Assembly (NCBI GenBank): GCA_003990705.1
Contig: AP018319.1
Span: 62,001-126,000 of the forward strand
Reading direction: 5' to 3'
Length of the DNA: 64,000 nt
Source of the DNA: Nostoc sp. HK-01
Lineage (GTDB): Bacteria > Cyanobacteriota > Cyanobacteriia > Cyanobacteriales > Nostocaceae
Position numbers and translations under genes: made by a program. This document shows positions 35,359-46,128 of the stretch, piece after piece; the first letter of the stretch is position 1; each line of letters opens with the position of its first letter. The notes beneath the pieces were generated by a model that was not told where the DNA came from, did no database searches, and saw only the letters and a list, made by a program, of their open reading frames with translations.

Positions 35359-35685
35359 ATGATAAAACAACTAATTCGCTGTCTGCCCGACTCAATTCTT
35401 GATGCTGTGAATGCCCATTCTCTAGCAGAATTGAACAAGCGCAAACTGATAATCTGGTCAGAAGATATGCCAGTTGTAGAACCAGATGATGAGCATTTGG
35501 CATATAATCTGGCTGCTCGATTCTCTGAAGTCACCCCAGAGAATTTGATTGATGTTTTTCAAGCTCTAGCCACAATCTACACCAACTATGGCAATTGCTT
35601 GGCTTTGACATACCTAATGGAGATATCAGCCGAATACTTTGGAATAATTGAGGAGGACAAATGTACAACGAATACAACGACCTGA
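35359..35685 (+). CDS. Small protein A1 of a duplicated gene pair (intact copy)
   Basis: 108 residues from ATG 35359 with GGAG 5 bases upstream. Begins MIKQLIRCLPDSILDAVNAHSLAELNKRKLIIWSEDMP and continues through LAARFSEVTPENLIDVFQALATIY; soluble, acidic, helical. Family not recognised. A near-identical but broken copy lies at 48617-48910. The end overlaps the next small gene (start ATG 35661 after GAGGAGG), so the two form a coupled pair, as in many toxin-antitoxin or plasmid accessory pairs. Nothing in the sequence identifies such a function directly. Confidence 0.7.
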   Translation: MIKQLIRCLPDSILDAVNAHSLAELNKRKLIIWSEDMPVVEPDDEHLAYNLAARFSEVTPENLIDVFQALATIYTNYGNCLALTYLMEISAEYFGIIEEDKCTTNTTT

Positions 35686-35868
35686 GTTTTGAGGAAGAAT
35701 TATTGCTTTCCGAAGCAGAAATTCGCCACCGACAAAATAGCGCAGTTCTTGTATCGGAATGCTCAACTTTTACAGCAAGAATTAGAACTGAAAGATGAAT
35801 TAATTAGCACCACCCTTAAAGACAAAAGTAAGACCGTTAATTTGTATAACAATATCCCTTTGCTGTAG
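35661..35868 (+). pseudogene. Small protein A2 of the duplicated pair, frameshifted
   Basis: Starts MYNEYNDLSFEEELLLSEAEIRHRQN, matching the intact 62-residue protein at 48895-49083. Small deletions near 35738-35750 shift the frame; the homologous RNAQLLQQELELKDEL continues in another frame to a stop at 35868. The translated product would be a 45-residue chimera ending at 35798. The good Shine-Dalgarno GAGGAGG is still present. Confidence 0.75.
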
Positions 35869-35989
35869 CTATTGTACTGAGATGCTGACTGAATATTAAT
35901 ATAACTAGGACTCGATGAAGCGAACATTTACACTAAAAAAGTAATGCTATGTATTGAGAGCAAGTATTTTTTAAAGGAGCGATCGCTAC

Positions 35990-36820
35990 GTGAGGAAGAA
36001 TGTCGTTTCGCTAGTGGTTGTTTTGGGAGGGTTTTTAACTGCATGTATTGGTTTATTTACGCCCGTCAATGTTTATTTGCTTAACTATCGTCAAATGAAC
36101 ATTACCGAGTGGTTTTATTTAGCAATTATTATTGGTCTAGGGCTTTATATTCTCGGTATTTCTACGACGGCTATTGTGTTGCAGGAAACGTCTTCTTTTG
36201 AGTCAGAAATTGAACCATCGTTTCTGGTGTTAGGTGGTACTATTGGTTTACTGGTTGGTAGCTTACCCATATGTCTTAATTTACTCACACAAAGGTCGTA
36301 CCCATTCGTTTCACACTGTGCAATTTTAATTGTGCCTATTTCGGTTCTGCTATCTATTTTAGGGATTCGCATTGCTTGTGAATTTCCTCACAGAAAATCT
36401 AATTTCCATCGCAGACTTCTATTATTTAAAAGCTTAATTCCGTTCCTAGTTGCCTTACTGGCCTTAAGTTTTATCTGGCTTAATAGCAGCAGTTTTCCGG
36501 GCGCAAATGCTGCGCTTTTTGTTCGGCAGAAATGGGCAAGCAAAGAATTTGGTGGATACAAGGAAGTTGTGGAGACAATTAAAACTTGTCAACCTATTAT
36601 AAAGCGGGTAGGTAATGTTAAATATGTTGCACCGACATCAGGTAGAAACTATGTTATTTATGACCCTGGTAGTTCTGGTCATAGTGGGGAATTTACTTTA
36701 GAAATAGTTGGTGAGAAAGGTATAGGTGTAGCTAATTTTAGTTTTCATATCGAAACGGCGGTTTACAACGCTCAATTTACTAATCAGGGTAAAACAGAAG
36801 AAATAGTCTGTCGCCGCTAG
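35990..36820 (+). CDS. Membrane protein with C-terminal Coa1-like domain
   Basis: 276 residues, GTG start after AAAGGAG. Five hydrophobic segments: about 6-28, 43-65, 80-100, 108-128 and 150-168. A soluble C-terminal part (180-276) follows: YKEVVETIKTCQPIIKRVGNVKYVAPTSGRNYV...GEFTLEIVGEKGIGVANFSFHIE. The pattern of a leading helix, VGxV, and GEFTLEIxGxKGxG with a closing beta strand resembles the Coa1/cytochrome-oxidase-assembly-like domain. This assignment is tentative. No neighbours on the same strand within 100 bases. Confidence 0.6.
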   Translation: MRKNVVSLVVVLGGFLTACIGLFTPVNVYLLNYRQMNITEWFYLAIIIGLGLYILGISTTAIVLQETSSFESEIEPSFLVLGGTIGLLVGSLPICLNLLTQRSYPFVSHCAILIVPISVLLSILGIRIACEFPHRKSNFHRRLLLFKSLIPFLVALLALSFIWLNSSSFPGANAALFVRQKWASKEFGGYKEVVETIKTCQPIIKRVGNVKYVAPTSGRNYVIYDPGSSGHSGEFTLEIVGEKGIGVANFSFHIETAVYNAQFTNQGKTEEIVCRR

Positions 36821-36999
36821 GAAAATCTATTGTTTTCAAACTTCACCTTTTACCTTAATCACAGCAGTAACGCCTCGAAGATAGAGGCTTACAACCCTGA
36901 AATCCTGCTAAATACTGTTCTAATATAATTTTTCTATAGAGTTAAATCTATGCCGTACTATCAATAATTAATCAATTACTTATAGAATTAGGTGCAAGT

Positions 37000-39367
37000 G
37001 TCGGGTAGGGCAGGGATATTACTATCCCTTTCCCCCCTAAGAACCGTGCTTGCGTCTTATAAATGCACACGGCTCAAGCAAGCCATAAAGCTACCAAAGC
37101 GGTAATTCTTCTTTGAGAATGCTTTTCTTTTGAGAAGAATGAATTTGTTGATGGCAATAATAATGTACTAATTGAAGATTGGCGTAAGTATCTTGACCAC
37201 CCTGATGGCGAGGGATTTTATGATGCCGATGTAAGGTTTCTCCGTTAAACAGAGAATCACCACATAATGGGCATCGATTATCTTGTTTAAGGGCAAGTTT
37301 CTCAAGACTCTTGGTCAAGTTTTTGGATTTATCCTTTTCTCTGCTTAACCAATATTGTTTGAGTGTTGGATCATCGGGTGATGATGTGCCTTTCACAAGA
37401 CAATGCCTAGTAATCTTAAACCAACTAAATTTCAACAAGTGGAGACCAGAGAGTTTGTTTCCAAACACAAAGTTGTCATTCCTGTCTAAATTTAGTTTTC
37501 CCCAATAGCGATTTTTGCGCCATTTATCAGATTTATTCGGGTGCATTCGCTTGGTGTATCTTCTTGCCCTCTTATACATCCAATAATCTAAATTATTGAA
37601 AATTTCTGAGGCTACACCGATACGGAAATAGTTAGCTGAACCTCGAACAATTGGGTTGAGCTTGGCTATTAAAGCATCGACATTTAGGGTTTTATTTTCT
37701 AACCATATACGTCTGAGCTTATCCCGTAATTTCTGTATGGATTGTTTGCTCGGTTTAATGAGCAATTTCCAACCACTTTTGGTGTTGGGGTCTTTGTATT
37801 GTCTAATTGAAAAGCCAAGGAAATCAAATCCTTCACTAATATGGACTATTTTGGTCTTTTCTGGTGAGAGGGTAAGCCCTCTATCTTTCATCCATTTATT
37901 CAGAATAGAAACTGAATTTAGTGCAGATTCTTTGGTTTCACAAAACACTACAAAATCGTCGGCGTATCTCACCACAGCAATTGGGCTTGTCAGCTTGTCG
38001 TTGTGATAGGTTACACCTAACGCTTGCTCAATTCCATGCAAAGCAATGTTCGCCAAAACGGGGCTGATTATTCCACCTTGCGGTACTCCAGCATCGGTTT
38101 CGTAAAAAGTCCCTTTGTCCATGTACCCTGCTTTAAGCCATTTGTGTATCAATTTTCGCGCTGGAAAATTGCCTATGGCGTTCATGAGTGGTATATGAGC
38201 AATTTCATCAAAACAGCTTTTGATATCGGCATCCACTACCCATTTTTTCCAGGTTCTGGAATGTGCCAACGTGTATATTTTCTTGATGGCATCCGGGTCG
38301 GAAACCATAGCTGCTGCGTTCAAAAAGGGCTTCCCAATATGGTTCCAATGCGTTTTTAACAATCGCCTGTAGGCAGCGGTCGATTATGCTAGGTATTCCT
38401 AATGGTCGCTGTTTTTTATTTGGCTTGGGGATATACACCCGTTTTACTGGGAGTGGTTTCCAAGGAATACATTGTGTCAACATATCCACAAGCATTCCCC
38501 TGGCTGTTGGTGTTTGTACCAAGAGTTTATCCACTCCAGGCGTGTTCTTGCCAGTGTTGATTTGCGTTACTTTCCTTACTGATAACAGTATGTTGGAATA
38601 GCTACGCATTAGTAGTCTTTGTAAACTACGAACCAACTTCAATTTACCTTCTTTGGTTGCCTTGAAAATCCGTTGTCTCAGTCTCCTAACTACTTTGTTG
38701 GCTTTGCGCCAATTGACGCAATTCCATTCAGTAGTTCTCTGAGTTACGTTCACAATCTCAAAAGATTGCATCTAACTTTTCATGCGTGAGTCCGGTTTCT
38801 TCACTAGGTTTTTCAAGAGTCTCACCCGCCATACGTCAGCACCCTTTCAGGTTGGACAGTTGCCCTATCTACTCGGTTATTTATTCCCGTTGCCTTTCGG
38901 TTAGTAGCATTCGCTTTTTATGGCATCCCTCACCCACTGGGGTTTTCGGTTGGATTACTCCTTCCTTACTGTCCACACCTTTTGGGCGTTTCTAGACCCC
39001 ATTGGGGTTACTTCGTTCCACACGCGTGAGATCCAGCCAATTTAGGTTCCCTCTATACACCGGGGGTTTGTGGTGTCCTAATTCCGTCTTTCTTGGAACG
39101 AAATTCATTACCCCGCACTGCCGTAAAAGCCGTTTCCAGCAGTCTTACTTCACGATGCCTCATCAAGGGTTCACTTGCGTTAACCATGTTGGCTTTACCC
39201 TAACACCTCTCCCATCATGTCGGCTGACAGGTTTTGGCATACTTGACCCTCTAGCTGTGAGACAACCGGATTACTCCTGTTGCCCCTTCGGGCGGGTACT
39301 GGCATTGGACACTTGCCAGGAGTCTTTCTGAGGGACTCACTCTACAACGTGCGACATCGAATCGCAC
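37000..39367 (-). mobile_element. Group II intron (about 2.37 kb) with frameshifted intron-encoded protein
   Basis: The minus strand begins GTGCGATTCGATGTCGCAC at 39367, the conserved GUGYG 5' end. Domain V lies at 37041-37075 (minus: GAGCCGTGTGC...GCACGGTTC). It is followed by a domain VI hairpin and the 3' end CTACCCGAC at 37000, with the conserved terminal AY. The reverse transcriptase/maturase gene lies in domain IV. The 450 bases between 38772 and 39367 hold domains I-III. The intron lies between genes, with no recognisable interrupted gene in the flanks. Confidence 0.88.
37091..38771 (-). pseudogene. ltrA: Group II intron reverse transcriptase/maturase with HNH domain, frameshifted
   Basis: The first frame (38771 to 38208) carries VRRLRQRIFKA, the fingers KPLPVKRVYIPKPN-KKQRPLGIPS, and SSYGFRPG. 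The family continues RSCHDAI, but here FRPG is followed out of frame. The second frame picks up at DAIKKIYTLAHSRTWKKWVVDADIKSCFD and continues with the catalytic YADD (VVRYADDFVVFC), maturase domain and a C-terminal HNH (CPLCGDSLF...HHKIPRHQGG...LVHYYCHQQ) to 37091. A small deletion (roughly 11-14 bases) at about 38290-38300 fits best. Without repair the intron cannot encode an active protein, but it might be mobilised in trans. Confidence 0.9.
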
Positions 39368-39587
39368 AAGAAAGGTTATTAAGAAAAATTTGATTACTTA
39401 GTTCAAATTCCTTAATTCTTAATGCTTCTAGCCGATAATACTGGTCAACTTCCTTGCGCTGTCGGGGCTTACATAGAACTTCTAACCATTTTTAAAAAAT
39501 AATATAATTACCAGTGTATTGTGTAAAAACTTTGTAGCTTTTTTATCAACACCTTAGATGTAAGACATTTTGCAAGTGAGCAATAAT

Positions 39588-42074
39588 TTACTTTTTAACT
39601 GCGATTACATCCGATAGAGTAGTTAATAAATCTTGGGCTGTGTAGGGCTTATACAAAAATTTATCTGCACCAGCCTCAATAGCCTTCTGTTCGTTAGTGG
39701 GTAAGCCACTGCTGGCAATAATCTTGACGTTAGGGTTCATATTTCGCAGGGTTCGGATGGCTGTTAATCCATCCATATTAGGCATGAGCATATCTAGTAA
39801 TACAACACTAATTTGTTGCTCATATTGGGCATAGAGAGCAATAGCCTCTATGCCATCGTTAGCTACAAAGGTTTTGTAATTATAATCTGCCAAGGTTTGC
39901 TGTGTGATTTGTTGTATAACTGCTTCATCATCTACCACTAAAATTAACTCGCCCTTACCTCTTGGCAACTTTGTCTCAATTGTAATTTCGCTTGCTGTTC
40001 CTTCTGCTTTAGGTAAAAATATCTGAAATTTTGTGCCTTTACCTACTTGGGTTGCTACTTCTATAAAACCGCCGTGGTTCTTAACAATACCGGAAACAGT
40101 TGATAATCCTAGTCCTGTACCTTTACCGACCTCTTTAGTGGTAAAAAATGGCTCAAATATGCGCTCCTCAATTTCTGGAGGAATACCTGTTCCTGTATCT
40201 GAAAAGGTGACAACGATATAGCTTCCTGCTTGAGCCTCAAGGTGGATTCGGGCGTAAGTTTCGTCAATCATTCGATTTTCGGCAGTAATAGTCAAAGTAC
40301 CACCATTGGGCATAGCATCACGGGCATTGACTGCCAAGTTCATGAACACCTGTTCTAGTTGGGTGGGATCGGCTTGCACCATCCACAAAGTGTTTGTGGG
40401 AATATTGGCAACAATTTCAATTGATTGAAGAGATGTCTGTTTGATGACTTTGACTAATTCTTTAAGCAAATGTCCAGGTTGCAGGAGGATACGTTTTCCT
40501 TCTGTCCCACGGGCAAAGGTGAGAATTTGTTTAACTAAGTCAGCTCCACGCTTTGAGCTGGTTTCTAAAGTTTTGAACAGTGCTTGAGTCTGTGCATCCA
40601 CATTTTTGCATTTGAAGGCTAACAGTTGTGAAATCATCATCATGGGAGCAAAGACGTTGTTGAGGTCGTGAGCAATACCACTGGCGAGAGTTCCTATACT
40701 CTCCAAGCGTTGAGCGCGATAAAATTGTTGCTCTAGTTGCTTTTTCTCAGTAATGTCGGTGGATATACCACAAAGAGCGTAGGGTTGACCATCACTGTCG
40801 CACAAGGGAAACTTGACACTCAAGTAAGTATGTAAGCCGTCATCAAATTCAAGGATTTCCTCACATTGCAAAGGTGAGAAAGAAGTGAGAACTCTTTGAT
40901 CATTTATGGTGAAAGCTTGAGCAATGTCAGCAGAGAATATTTCATAGTCAGTTTTATTTTTGATTTGTTTTCGTGTCAGGTTAGTAACTCTTTCAAATTC
41001 ACAATTAACTAGAAGATGCCGTCCCTGAAGATCCTTGACATAGATAGTAGTTGGGGAATTATCTATAATCGCCTGTAGTCGTTGCTCGCTTTCTCGCAGA
41101 CCTTCTTCGGCCTGTTTGCGCTCATGCAGCGCGGCTTGGCGATCGCTCACATCTCGCAATATTGAAAGATAGCGATGCGGTATATAGTTGGCAACTGCGG
41201 CAAATTCCGTTGCTCGCACTGTGCCATCGGGACGATGTAATCTAAACTCCCCAGACATTTGCCCTTGTTCACACAACTGTTGCCAAGCTTGGGTGAAATT
41301 AAATCCAGGCTCGGCAAAATATCCAATTGTAGAACCTAAAATTTCTTCTTTCGATAAACCAAACAGGTTACAGGCAGCCGGATTAACATCTACATACCGT
41401 CCTTCATCATCTGCAATGGCGATCGCATCAAGAGCGTGATCAAAAAGGGCTTGCCACTCATATTCACGCTGCTGTAGCTGGGCTTCTACTTGTTTGCGCT
41501 CTTCAATTTCCTGTTGCAAACGCGCATTTGTTTGTGCCAACTGGGCTGTTCGTTCCGCCACCCGCAATTCTAATTCTTGTTGAGCTTGGCGGCGTTGTTT
41601 TACTTCCTGTTCTAACTGATGGTTGAATTGAGACAGTTGAACTAGTTGAATTACCTGACACATTCTCTCAGATGTAATTAAGCCTACCAATTGCCCTTGC
41701 TCATCTACTACAGGTAGATAGCGAATGTGATGTTGACGCATCAAAGTTAAAGCTGTCAAGGCATTTTGAGCGCCAGCCAATGTCAGGCTAATGACTGGCT
41801 GCGTCATCACTTCAGAAATTAATACCCTAGATAAATCAACCTCTGCCCCAATCAGCCTAACTATATCCCTGAGTGTGAATATACCCAGTAATTTTTTTTC
41901 TTCAACTACTAAAACACAACTACTAAAATTAGACGCAGATTCTACTGTATTGCTGCTTACCGGATTCATGAGGGCAATTACATCAGTAAGTGGCGTATTT
42001 GGCAATACAGTTAAAGGCGAACATTCAATTACCTGCTCTAAACTTGGTAAATCCGCAGTATAAAGTGATGGCAT
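39588..42074 (-). CDS. CBS-PAS hybrid histidine kinase with receiver
   Basis: 828 residues. Two CBS motifs (about 10-145, ADTIxLM-type LTDVIALMN and VMTQPVISL...LTLMRQHHIRYLPVV) bind adenine nucleotides in other proteins. A coiled coil (150-200) and two PAS/PAC units (about 205-330 and 330-455) follow. The HisKA box LASGIAHDLNNVFAPM has its phospho-acceptor His near 467. HATPase motifs are DTGTGIPPEIEERIFEPFFTTK and GTGLGLSTVSGIV. The C-terminal receiver has Asp near 760 (VVLLDMLMPNMDG). It likely senses energy state (CBS) and redox or a ligand (PAS). No cognate output gene is adjacent. Confidence 0.95.
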   Translation of the reverse strand: MPSLYTADLPSLEQVIECSPLTVLPNTPLTDVIALMNPVSSNTVESASNFSSCVLVVEEKKLLGIFTLRDIVRLIGAEVDLSRVLISEVMTQPVISLTLAGAQNALTALTLMRQHHIRYLPVVDEQGQLVGLITSERMCQVIQLVQLSQFNHQLEQEVKQRRQAQQELELRVAERTAQLAQTNARLQQEIEERKQVEAQLQQREYEWQALFDHALDAIAIADDEGRYVDVNPAACNLFGLSKEEILGSTIGYFAEPGFNFTQAWQQLCEQGQMSGEFRLHRPDGTVRATEFAAVANYIPHRYLSILRDVSDRQAALHERKQAEEGLRESEQRLQAIIDNSPTTIYVKDLQGRHLLVNCEFERVTNLTRKQIKNKTDYEIFSADIAQAFTINDQRVLTSFSPLQCEEILEFDDGLHTYLSVKFPLCDSDGQPYALCGISTDITEKKQLEQQFYRAQRLESIGTLASGIAHDLNNVFAPMMMISQLLAFKCKNVDAQTQALFKTLETSSKRGADLVKQILTFARGTEGKRILLQPGHLLKELVKVIKQTSLQSIEIVANIPTNTLWMVQADPTQLEQVFMNLAVNARDAMPNGGTLTITAENRMIDETYARIHLEAQAGSYIVVTFSDTGTGIPPEIEERIFEPFFTTKEVGKGTGLGLSTVSGIVKNHGGFIEVATQVGKGTKFQIFLPKAEGTASEITIETKLPRGKGELILVVDDEAVIQQITQQTLADYNYKTFVANDGIEAIALYAQYEQQISVVLLDMLMPNMDGLTAIRTLRNMNPNVKIIASSGLPTNEQKAIEAGADKFLYKPYTAQDLLTTLSDVIAVKK

Positions 42075-42635
42075 TATTTCCGCATTTAAACTAAATCAAC
42101 AAAAAGTTTTTCAAAAATTAGGGTGCTAAAAAACTCCTTTTAAGGATGAATTTTTCAATTAAACAAAAAAAATAAGTTTTTATTGAAATCAAAGCTTTGA
42201 TGTTAATTTTGTCCAAGGTACTGAGATGATATTCAATAATCTTTCTAACTTTAGCTTGATGAACACAATGGACTAGAAAGATTATACAACTATTTCTAAA
42301 ACGAATAGCTTGCTGACTTTGAAGTACCTATGTTTAGCCATTGCTCATCAAATATTCAGTAATCTCTAGCGTTATTGGAAATTATGTAATTTAATTCTCT
42401 TTCTACGCCAAATATTGGTCAAATTAATAAATTATCTAAACCTACGCTTTTTTCTCTTAATTAAACTATGAACAACAATAGTTAGTCAAGCTAAATACTA
42501 GGAATTTGGCATCAGATAAAGCCAAAAAGCTGAGAAAATCTGCTCAGACAGTCCGACCAGCTACAGATATAATTTCTTTGCTCACAGAGGTGTTGTTATA
42601 CGACTATTTCCCATCTCAAGAGCGAACCTATACTA
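42075..42635. other. Intergenic; possible small frame cut by an IS5 element
   Basis: AT-rich region with the kinase promoter at its left. At its right end a frame from TTG 42506 (preceded by AGGA) reads MASDKAKKLRKSAQTVRPATDIISLLTEVLLYDYFPSQERTY and runs into the IS5 left end at 42636. It looks protein-like but I do not recognise it. Confidence 0.3.
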
Positions 42636-43576
42636 GGGCGTGTTTTAAAACTATAGCCACAGAACAATAGAAGCGAGTGTCAGCATTGCAAGGTAGTTAT
42701 CAGCTTTCTTCTCATAGCGTGTAGCAATCCGACGAAATTGCTTCAAACGGTTGAAACATCGTTCGACCCGATTTCTCTGGCGATAAATAGATTTATCAAA
42801 CTTACCGCGTCTGCGTTCATTCGACCTACGTGGAATGGTTAAGCGAATTCCACGCCGTTGCAAATAGCGACGAATATTGAAGCTGCTATAACCTTTATCG
42901 CCAACTACTCGACCAGGACGAATGCGCGGACGACCAAATCTTGGGCGTTTTACCGCTCCTTGTGACATTAATTGCTCAAACACGACTGCTTCATGGCGTT
43001 CACCAACAGTCAGCAAGAATGTGATGGGTTTGCCATTACCATCACAGCGCAGATGAATCTTGGTGCTAAAACCACCTTTAGAACGTCCCAAAGCCTCTCT
43101 TTGCTGTACCTGCTCAATTTCGGACAACTCACTTTCAGGGTTTAGTTCCCCCTTTTTGCTCCGGCCGAATGTTGGTGGGCACGGATAACGCTACCATCTA
43201 CATAATGTACGTTCCAATCCAGTTGCCCAGAAGCATCAGCTTGTTGTTGCAAGGACTGTAGAATCTTTTGCCAGATGCCACTTCTACGCCAACGATAAAA
43301 TCTACCTGCGACTGTCTCCCACTCTCCATAACGTTCTGGTAGGTCGCGCCACGGTGCTCCGGTTCGTAAAATCCACAACATACCGTTAATCATTGTGCGG
43401 TGATCTTTGCTCGGACGGCCTGTTTTTGGTTTTTGAGCGGGAAGCAGTGGCATCAGGAGCTTCCATTGTCGCTCTGTCAAGTCGCCCCGACTTTGCGGTG
43501 GAAGGATCATAGATAAATGTTAACTTCGTTAATTTTTAGTATTCTCAACCATTTTACCGAGTTTTAAAACACGCCC
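42636..43576 (-). mobile_element. IS5-family insertion sequence, 941 bp
   Basis: Perfect 17-bp terminal inverted repeats: GGGCGTGTTTTAAAACT at 42636-42652 and its complement at 43560-43576. TA flanks both ends, consistent with a short target duplication. Two overlapping transposase frames fill the element, as in IS427-group members. Confidence 0.93.
42651..43510 (-). CDS. IS5-family transposase, two frames joined by -1 frameshifting
   Basis: Frame A (43510-43142) carries the helix-turn-helix LTERQWKLLMPLLP and the first catalytic Asp in VHYVDGSVIRAHQHSAGAKRG. Frame B (down to 42651) carries GGFSTKIHLRCDGNGKP, VVGDKGYSS with the second Asp, and RNRVERCFNRLKQFRRIATRYEK with the Glu. Near 43150 the message contains a run AAAAAGGGGG; slipping back one base there yields HSAGAKKGELNPESELSEIEQ and a continuous 280-residue protein. 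This is the usual programmed -1 frameshift of this IS group, so the enzyme may be active. Confidence 0.88.
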
Positions 43577-43746
43577 TAATGTCTTTAACCTTTCGGGTGA
43601 TATATACTACATTTTTTTTGATTTATTTCTATTAAAATATACCTTTAGGTAGAAGAAACCTATACTTATTTATCAACTAAAAAAATGCCAAGCAGTTTTA
43701 AGTTACTTGGGCATAGTATAAGCTATGTAATGCCATTGGTCACAAG

Positions 43747-45120
43747 TTAAGGTTGTGAGGCAGTTGTCAAGGGGATTTGAGAAGGTGGCTGAAAGAAAAA
43801 TTCAGGTGTGCCTCGTTGTTGATCAGGGAAAGGAGCAACGATGAGCAACATGTTTGGTTTTCGTTGTCGTTTAACAATGCCTAAATCTTGATTTTCTGGT
43901 GCAGCAAAGTATTTGATAGGGTCAGTTGCCTTACCTTTTTGATGAGCAACATAAAAATGATAAAGACCGCGATAAATCATCTCTAGAGAAATGGAGTCAA
44001 AAGGTAGAGAAAGTTCGTCGGCGACAGCATCACCTAAATCAACTAACACAGCATAAAATAACCAAGTACCCCAAATCTGCAATTGAACACCATTAACAGA
44101 ACCAGTCCATAAATAACTTAAACCTAAGAGCCGCTTTACAGTATTAAAAGCATCTTCAATTCTCCATCTTCGACGGTACAAATCAGCCACAACGTATGGT
44201 GGTAAAACTGTAGGTTCAAGCACACTTGTTAAATAAGAATGCCAGGTCTTAGCTGAACGAACTTCGACCAGACGTAAAGTAATAAAAGGAGTTTTCTTAG
44301 TGCCAGAGCCAAGACGTATCAAACGGTCACGTAAAGAAAAGCTATCTGTAAATACCTGCTCGACATGAATTGCTGCTCCCTTTTTTAACCGAGTAATAAA
44401 ATTCACTTTTTGTGCAATTAGTTGTAGCCAGAACTTAAAATGATAAAATCCTCTATCTAATAAAAGTAAGGTATGGGGAGCTACTGACTTTAAAATATCT
44501 GATTCAAAATTTGTATCTGCACTTCTGGAATTTTCATTAAACCAAATTTCTACAGGTAAAAAATTGACTAAATCTATAACTGTACAAATTTTTCCAGCTA
44601 ATTTACCAGGCGGAGCATCTTTTAAACTGTCAAGCTTCTGAAATAAAGCTTCCAAAATTGAACAATCTACTATCCAAATTTTTTCAAATTTTGACTTAGT
44701 TAATTGAACACTTTGGGGGACTTTTCGCCTACTTCTCCTTTGCCAAGAATCTTGTAATTTTGGGACTAAATCTTTAAAAACTCTTTCAAACAATTGCGCT
44801 GGAAATGTCAGAAATCTCTGCGATATTGCTTGTTGGCTCACCTCAAGAGGTTTACACCACAGAAAACCTTCTCGTGCTAACATTCTGGTTAATTCTGTGG
44901 CTCCCGCCACGTCTCGCCACAGTAGAGTTAGCACTGCCGCTACCATTAATGGTAAGTTGAGAATCCTGTCTCTTAATCCCAGTTGACGGTAGTAATTTTC
45001 TTGTGAAGTGATTGCTGGTGTAATTAACTGCTCAAGTTGAGAAGCAATTACTTCGTCTTCCATTATTGGGCGTTGCTTCTTTTTAGCATGATCTCGATTG
45101 GTTTTACGACTGCTACTCAT
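43747..45120 (-). CDS. IS4-family transposase (second type)
   Basis: 457 residues, apparently full length. The DDE residues are seen in IWIVDCSILEAL, TLLLLDRGFYHF and the Glu of YRRRWRIEDAFNTVKRLLG, which keeps the YREK-like signature. The N-terminus (LRDRILNLPLMVAAVLTLLWRDVAGATELTRML) is the usual helical domain. The C-terminus is rich in proline (FPDQQRGTPEFFFQPPSQIP). I could not find convincing terminal inverted repeats in the flanks, so element boundaries are left open. It lies 170 bases from the IS5 element and is unrelated to the Tn5-like copy at 32.7 kb. Confidence 0.88.
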   Translation of the reverse strand: MSSSRKTNRDHAKKKQRPIMEDEVIASQLEQLITPAITSQENYYRQLGLRDRILNLPLMVAAVLTLLWRDVAGATELTRMLAREGFLWCKPLEVSQQAISQRFLTFPAQLFERVFKDLVPKLQDSWQRRSRRKVPQSVQLTKSKFEKIWIVDCSILEALFQKLDSLKDAPPGKLAGKICTVIDLVNFLPVEIWFNENSRSADTNFESDILKSVAPHTLLLLDRGFYHFKFWLQLIAQKVNFITRLKKGAAIHVEQVFTDSFSLRDRLIRLGSGTKKTPFITLRLVEVRSAKTWHSYLTSVLEPTVLPPYVVADLYRRRWRIEDAFNTVKRLLGLSYLWTGSVNGVQLQIWGTWLFYAVLVDLGDAVADELSLPFDSISLEMIYRGLYHFYVAHQKGKATDPIKYFAAPENQDLGIVKRQRKPNMLLIVAPFPDQQRGTPEFFFQPPSQIPLTTASQP

Positions 45121-45361
45121 GGTTTTTTACAATCGCTCAATTACTTGTATTAATTGAGTTTGCCATGATTTTGAACAGAGTAAATCATTCTTTCAGACCC
45201 GTATGATCATGATAATCAAAAACAGGAGTAGTGGAGAGGGCGAGCTTCCCTCTCCCTCTCCACCTTCATTACAATTATCATTCTTATGCACCTATATTTA
45301 TTCTCAAAGACTTATTGACAAAATTCTTTCTCTTCTAACTTGTTCCGAATGATGTAATGCT

Positions 45362-45562
45362 AAGGTTGATATTATTTATCGTCAATCACCTGAGTTTAAG
45401 ATATTACCATTACCCTGGATTGTTGAGCGTACATTCGGATGGTGGAATCAATATCGTCGCCTGAGTAAAGATTATGAACTTTTACCAGAAATGAGCGAAT
45501 CTATGATTTACACAGTCATGATTCGTTTAATGTTGAATGTTGCAGGTCTTCCTGTTGTTTGA
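45362..45562 (+). pseudogene. C-terminal relic of an IS5-family transposase
   Basis: An open stretch of 66 codons without a start: [45 protein letters not shown]...[10 protein letters not shown] then TGA. The [21 protein letters not shown] pattern with the catalytic Glu is the hallmark C-terminus of IS5/IS1031-type transposases. The rest of the gene is missing, and no inverted repeat was found. Confidence 0.85.
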
Positions 45563-46128
45563 CAATACTCTTCTAGCTTCTCCATTTCACTGGTAACAAG
45601 ATTGATTGTCAGCCGCTTGACGGCCCATTTTTTATTCATAGCTTATTGATTTTATTTATTTTAAATAATATATTCAATTTTAATTTATTAATTTCTAACT
45701 TAAGTTTCTCATTATTAAAATCTCAAAAAGATTCAGTAAATTCTCTTAAAAAACTAAACATAAATTATTTACAGCGACTTACTTAGCTACTAGAGTCTCT
45801 GTTTTAGCGTAGGCGCAGCCCGGCGCAGACATCCGTCGTTTTTTGCTCGACTTTAGAAAATAGTGTTGCTCCCCTCCCAATACCTTTCGGTTAAGATATC
45901 TCTTTGTTGAGGCAGCAGGGGGGGCGGAGGAGCAGAGGGGCAGGGGAGAGAGTACCTTCGTTCTCCCTTGCACCCCTGCACCCCTGCTCCCAAGATACCT
46001 TCACGAATGAATTCCTTATCCGAAAAGTATTGGCTCCCCTCCAGGATAAAAGGCTCAAAATAATAATGTGCAATTTGGCTTCTGTAAGGGAATTCTATAA
46101 ATGAACTTCTTTAATCAGGAGATATTGC
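45563..46128. other. Intergenic with GC-skewed repeat (about 45905-45996)
   Basis: AT-rich to 45780. A purine-rich then pyrimidine-rich stretch follows (GGAGGAGCAGAGGGGCAGGGG then CACCCCTGCACCCCTGC). A 28-base core, GCAGAGGGGCAGGGGAGAGA followed by GTACCTTC, recurs inverted at about 51346-51375. The 3' end carries the ribosome site AGGAG for the TPR-CHAT gene. No gene recognised. Confidence 0.5.

Noticed and set aside
35359-35868. Confident toxin-antitoxin assignment for the small gene pair
   Set aside because: Only size, overlap and charge support it; no known toxin or antitoxin motif is visible.
38786-39331. Plus-strand frames in the 39-kb region
   Set aside because: These lie over group II intron domains I-III and reflect structured RNA, not protein.
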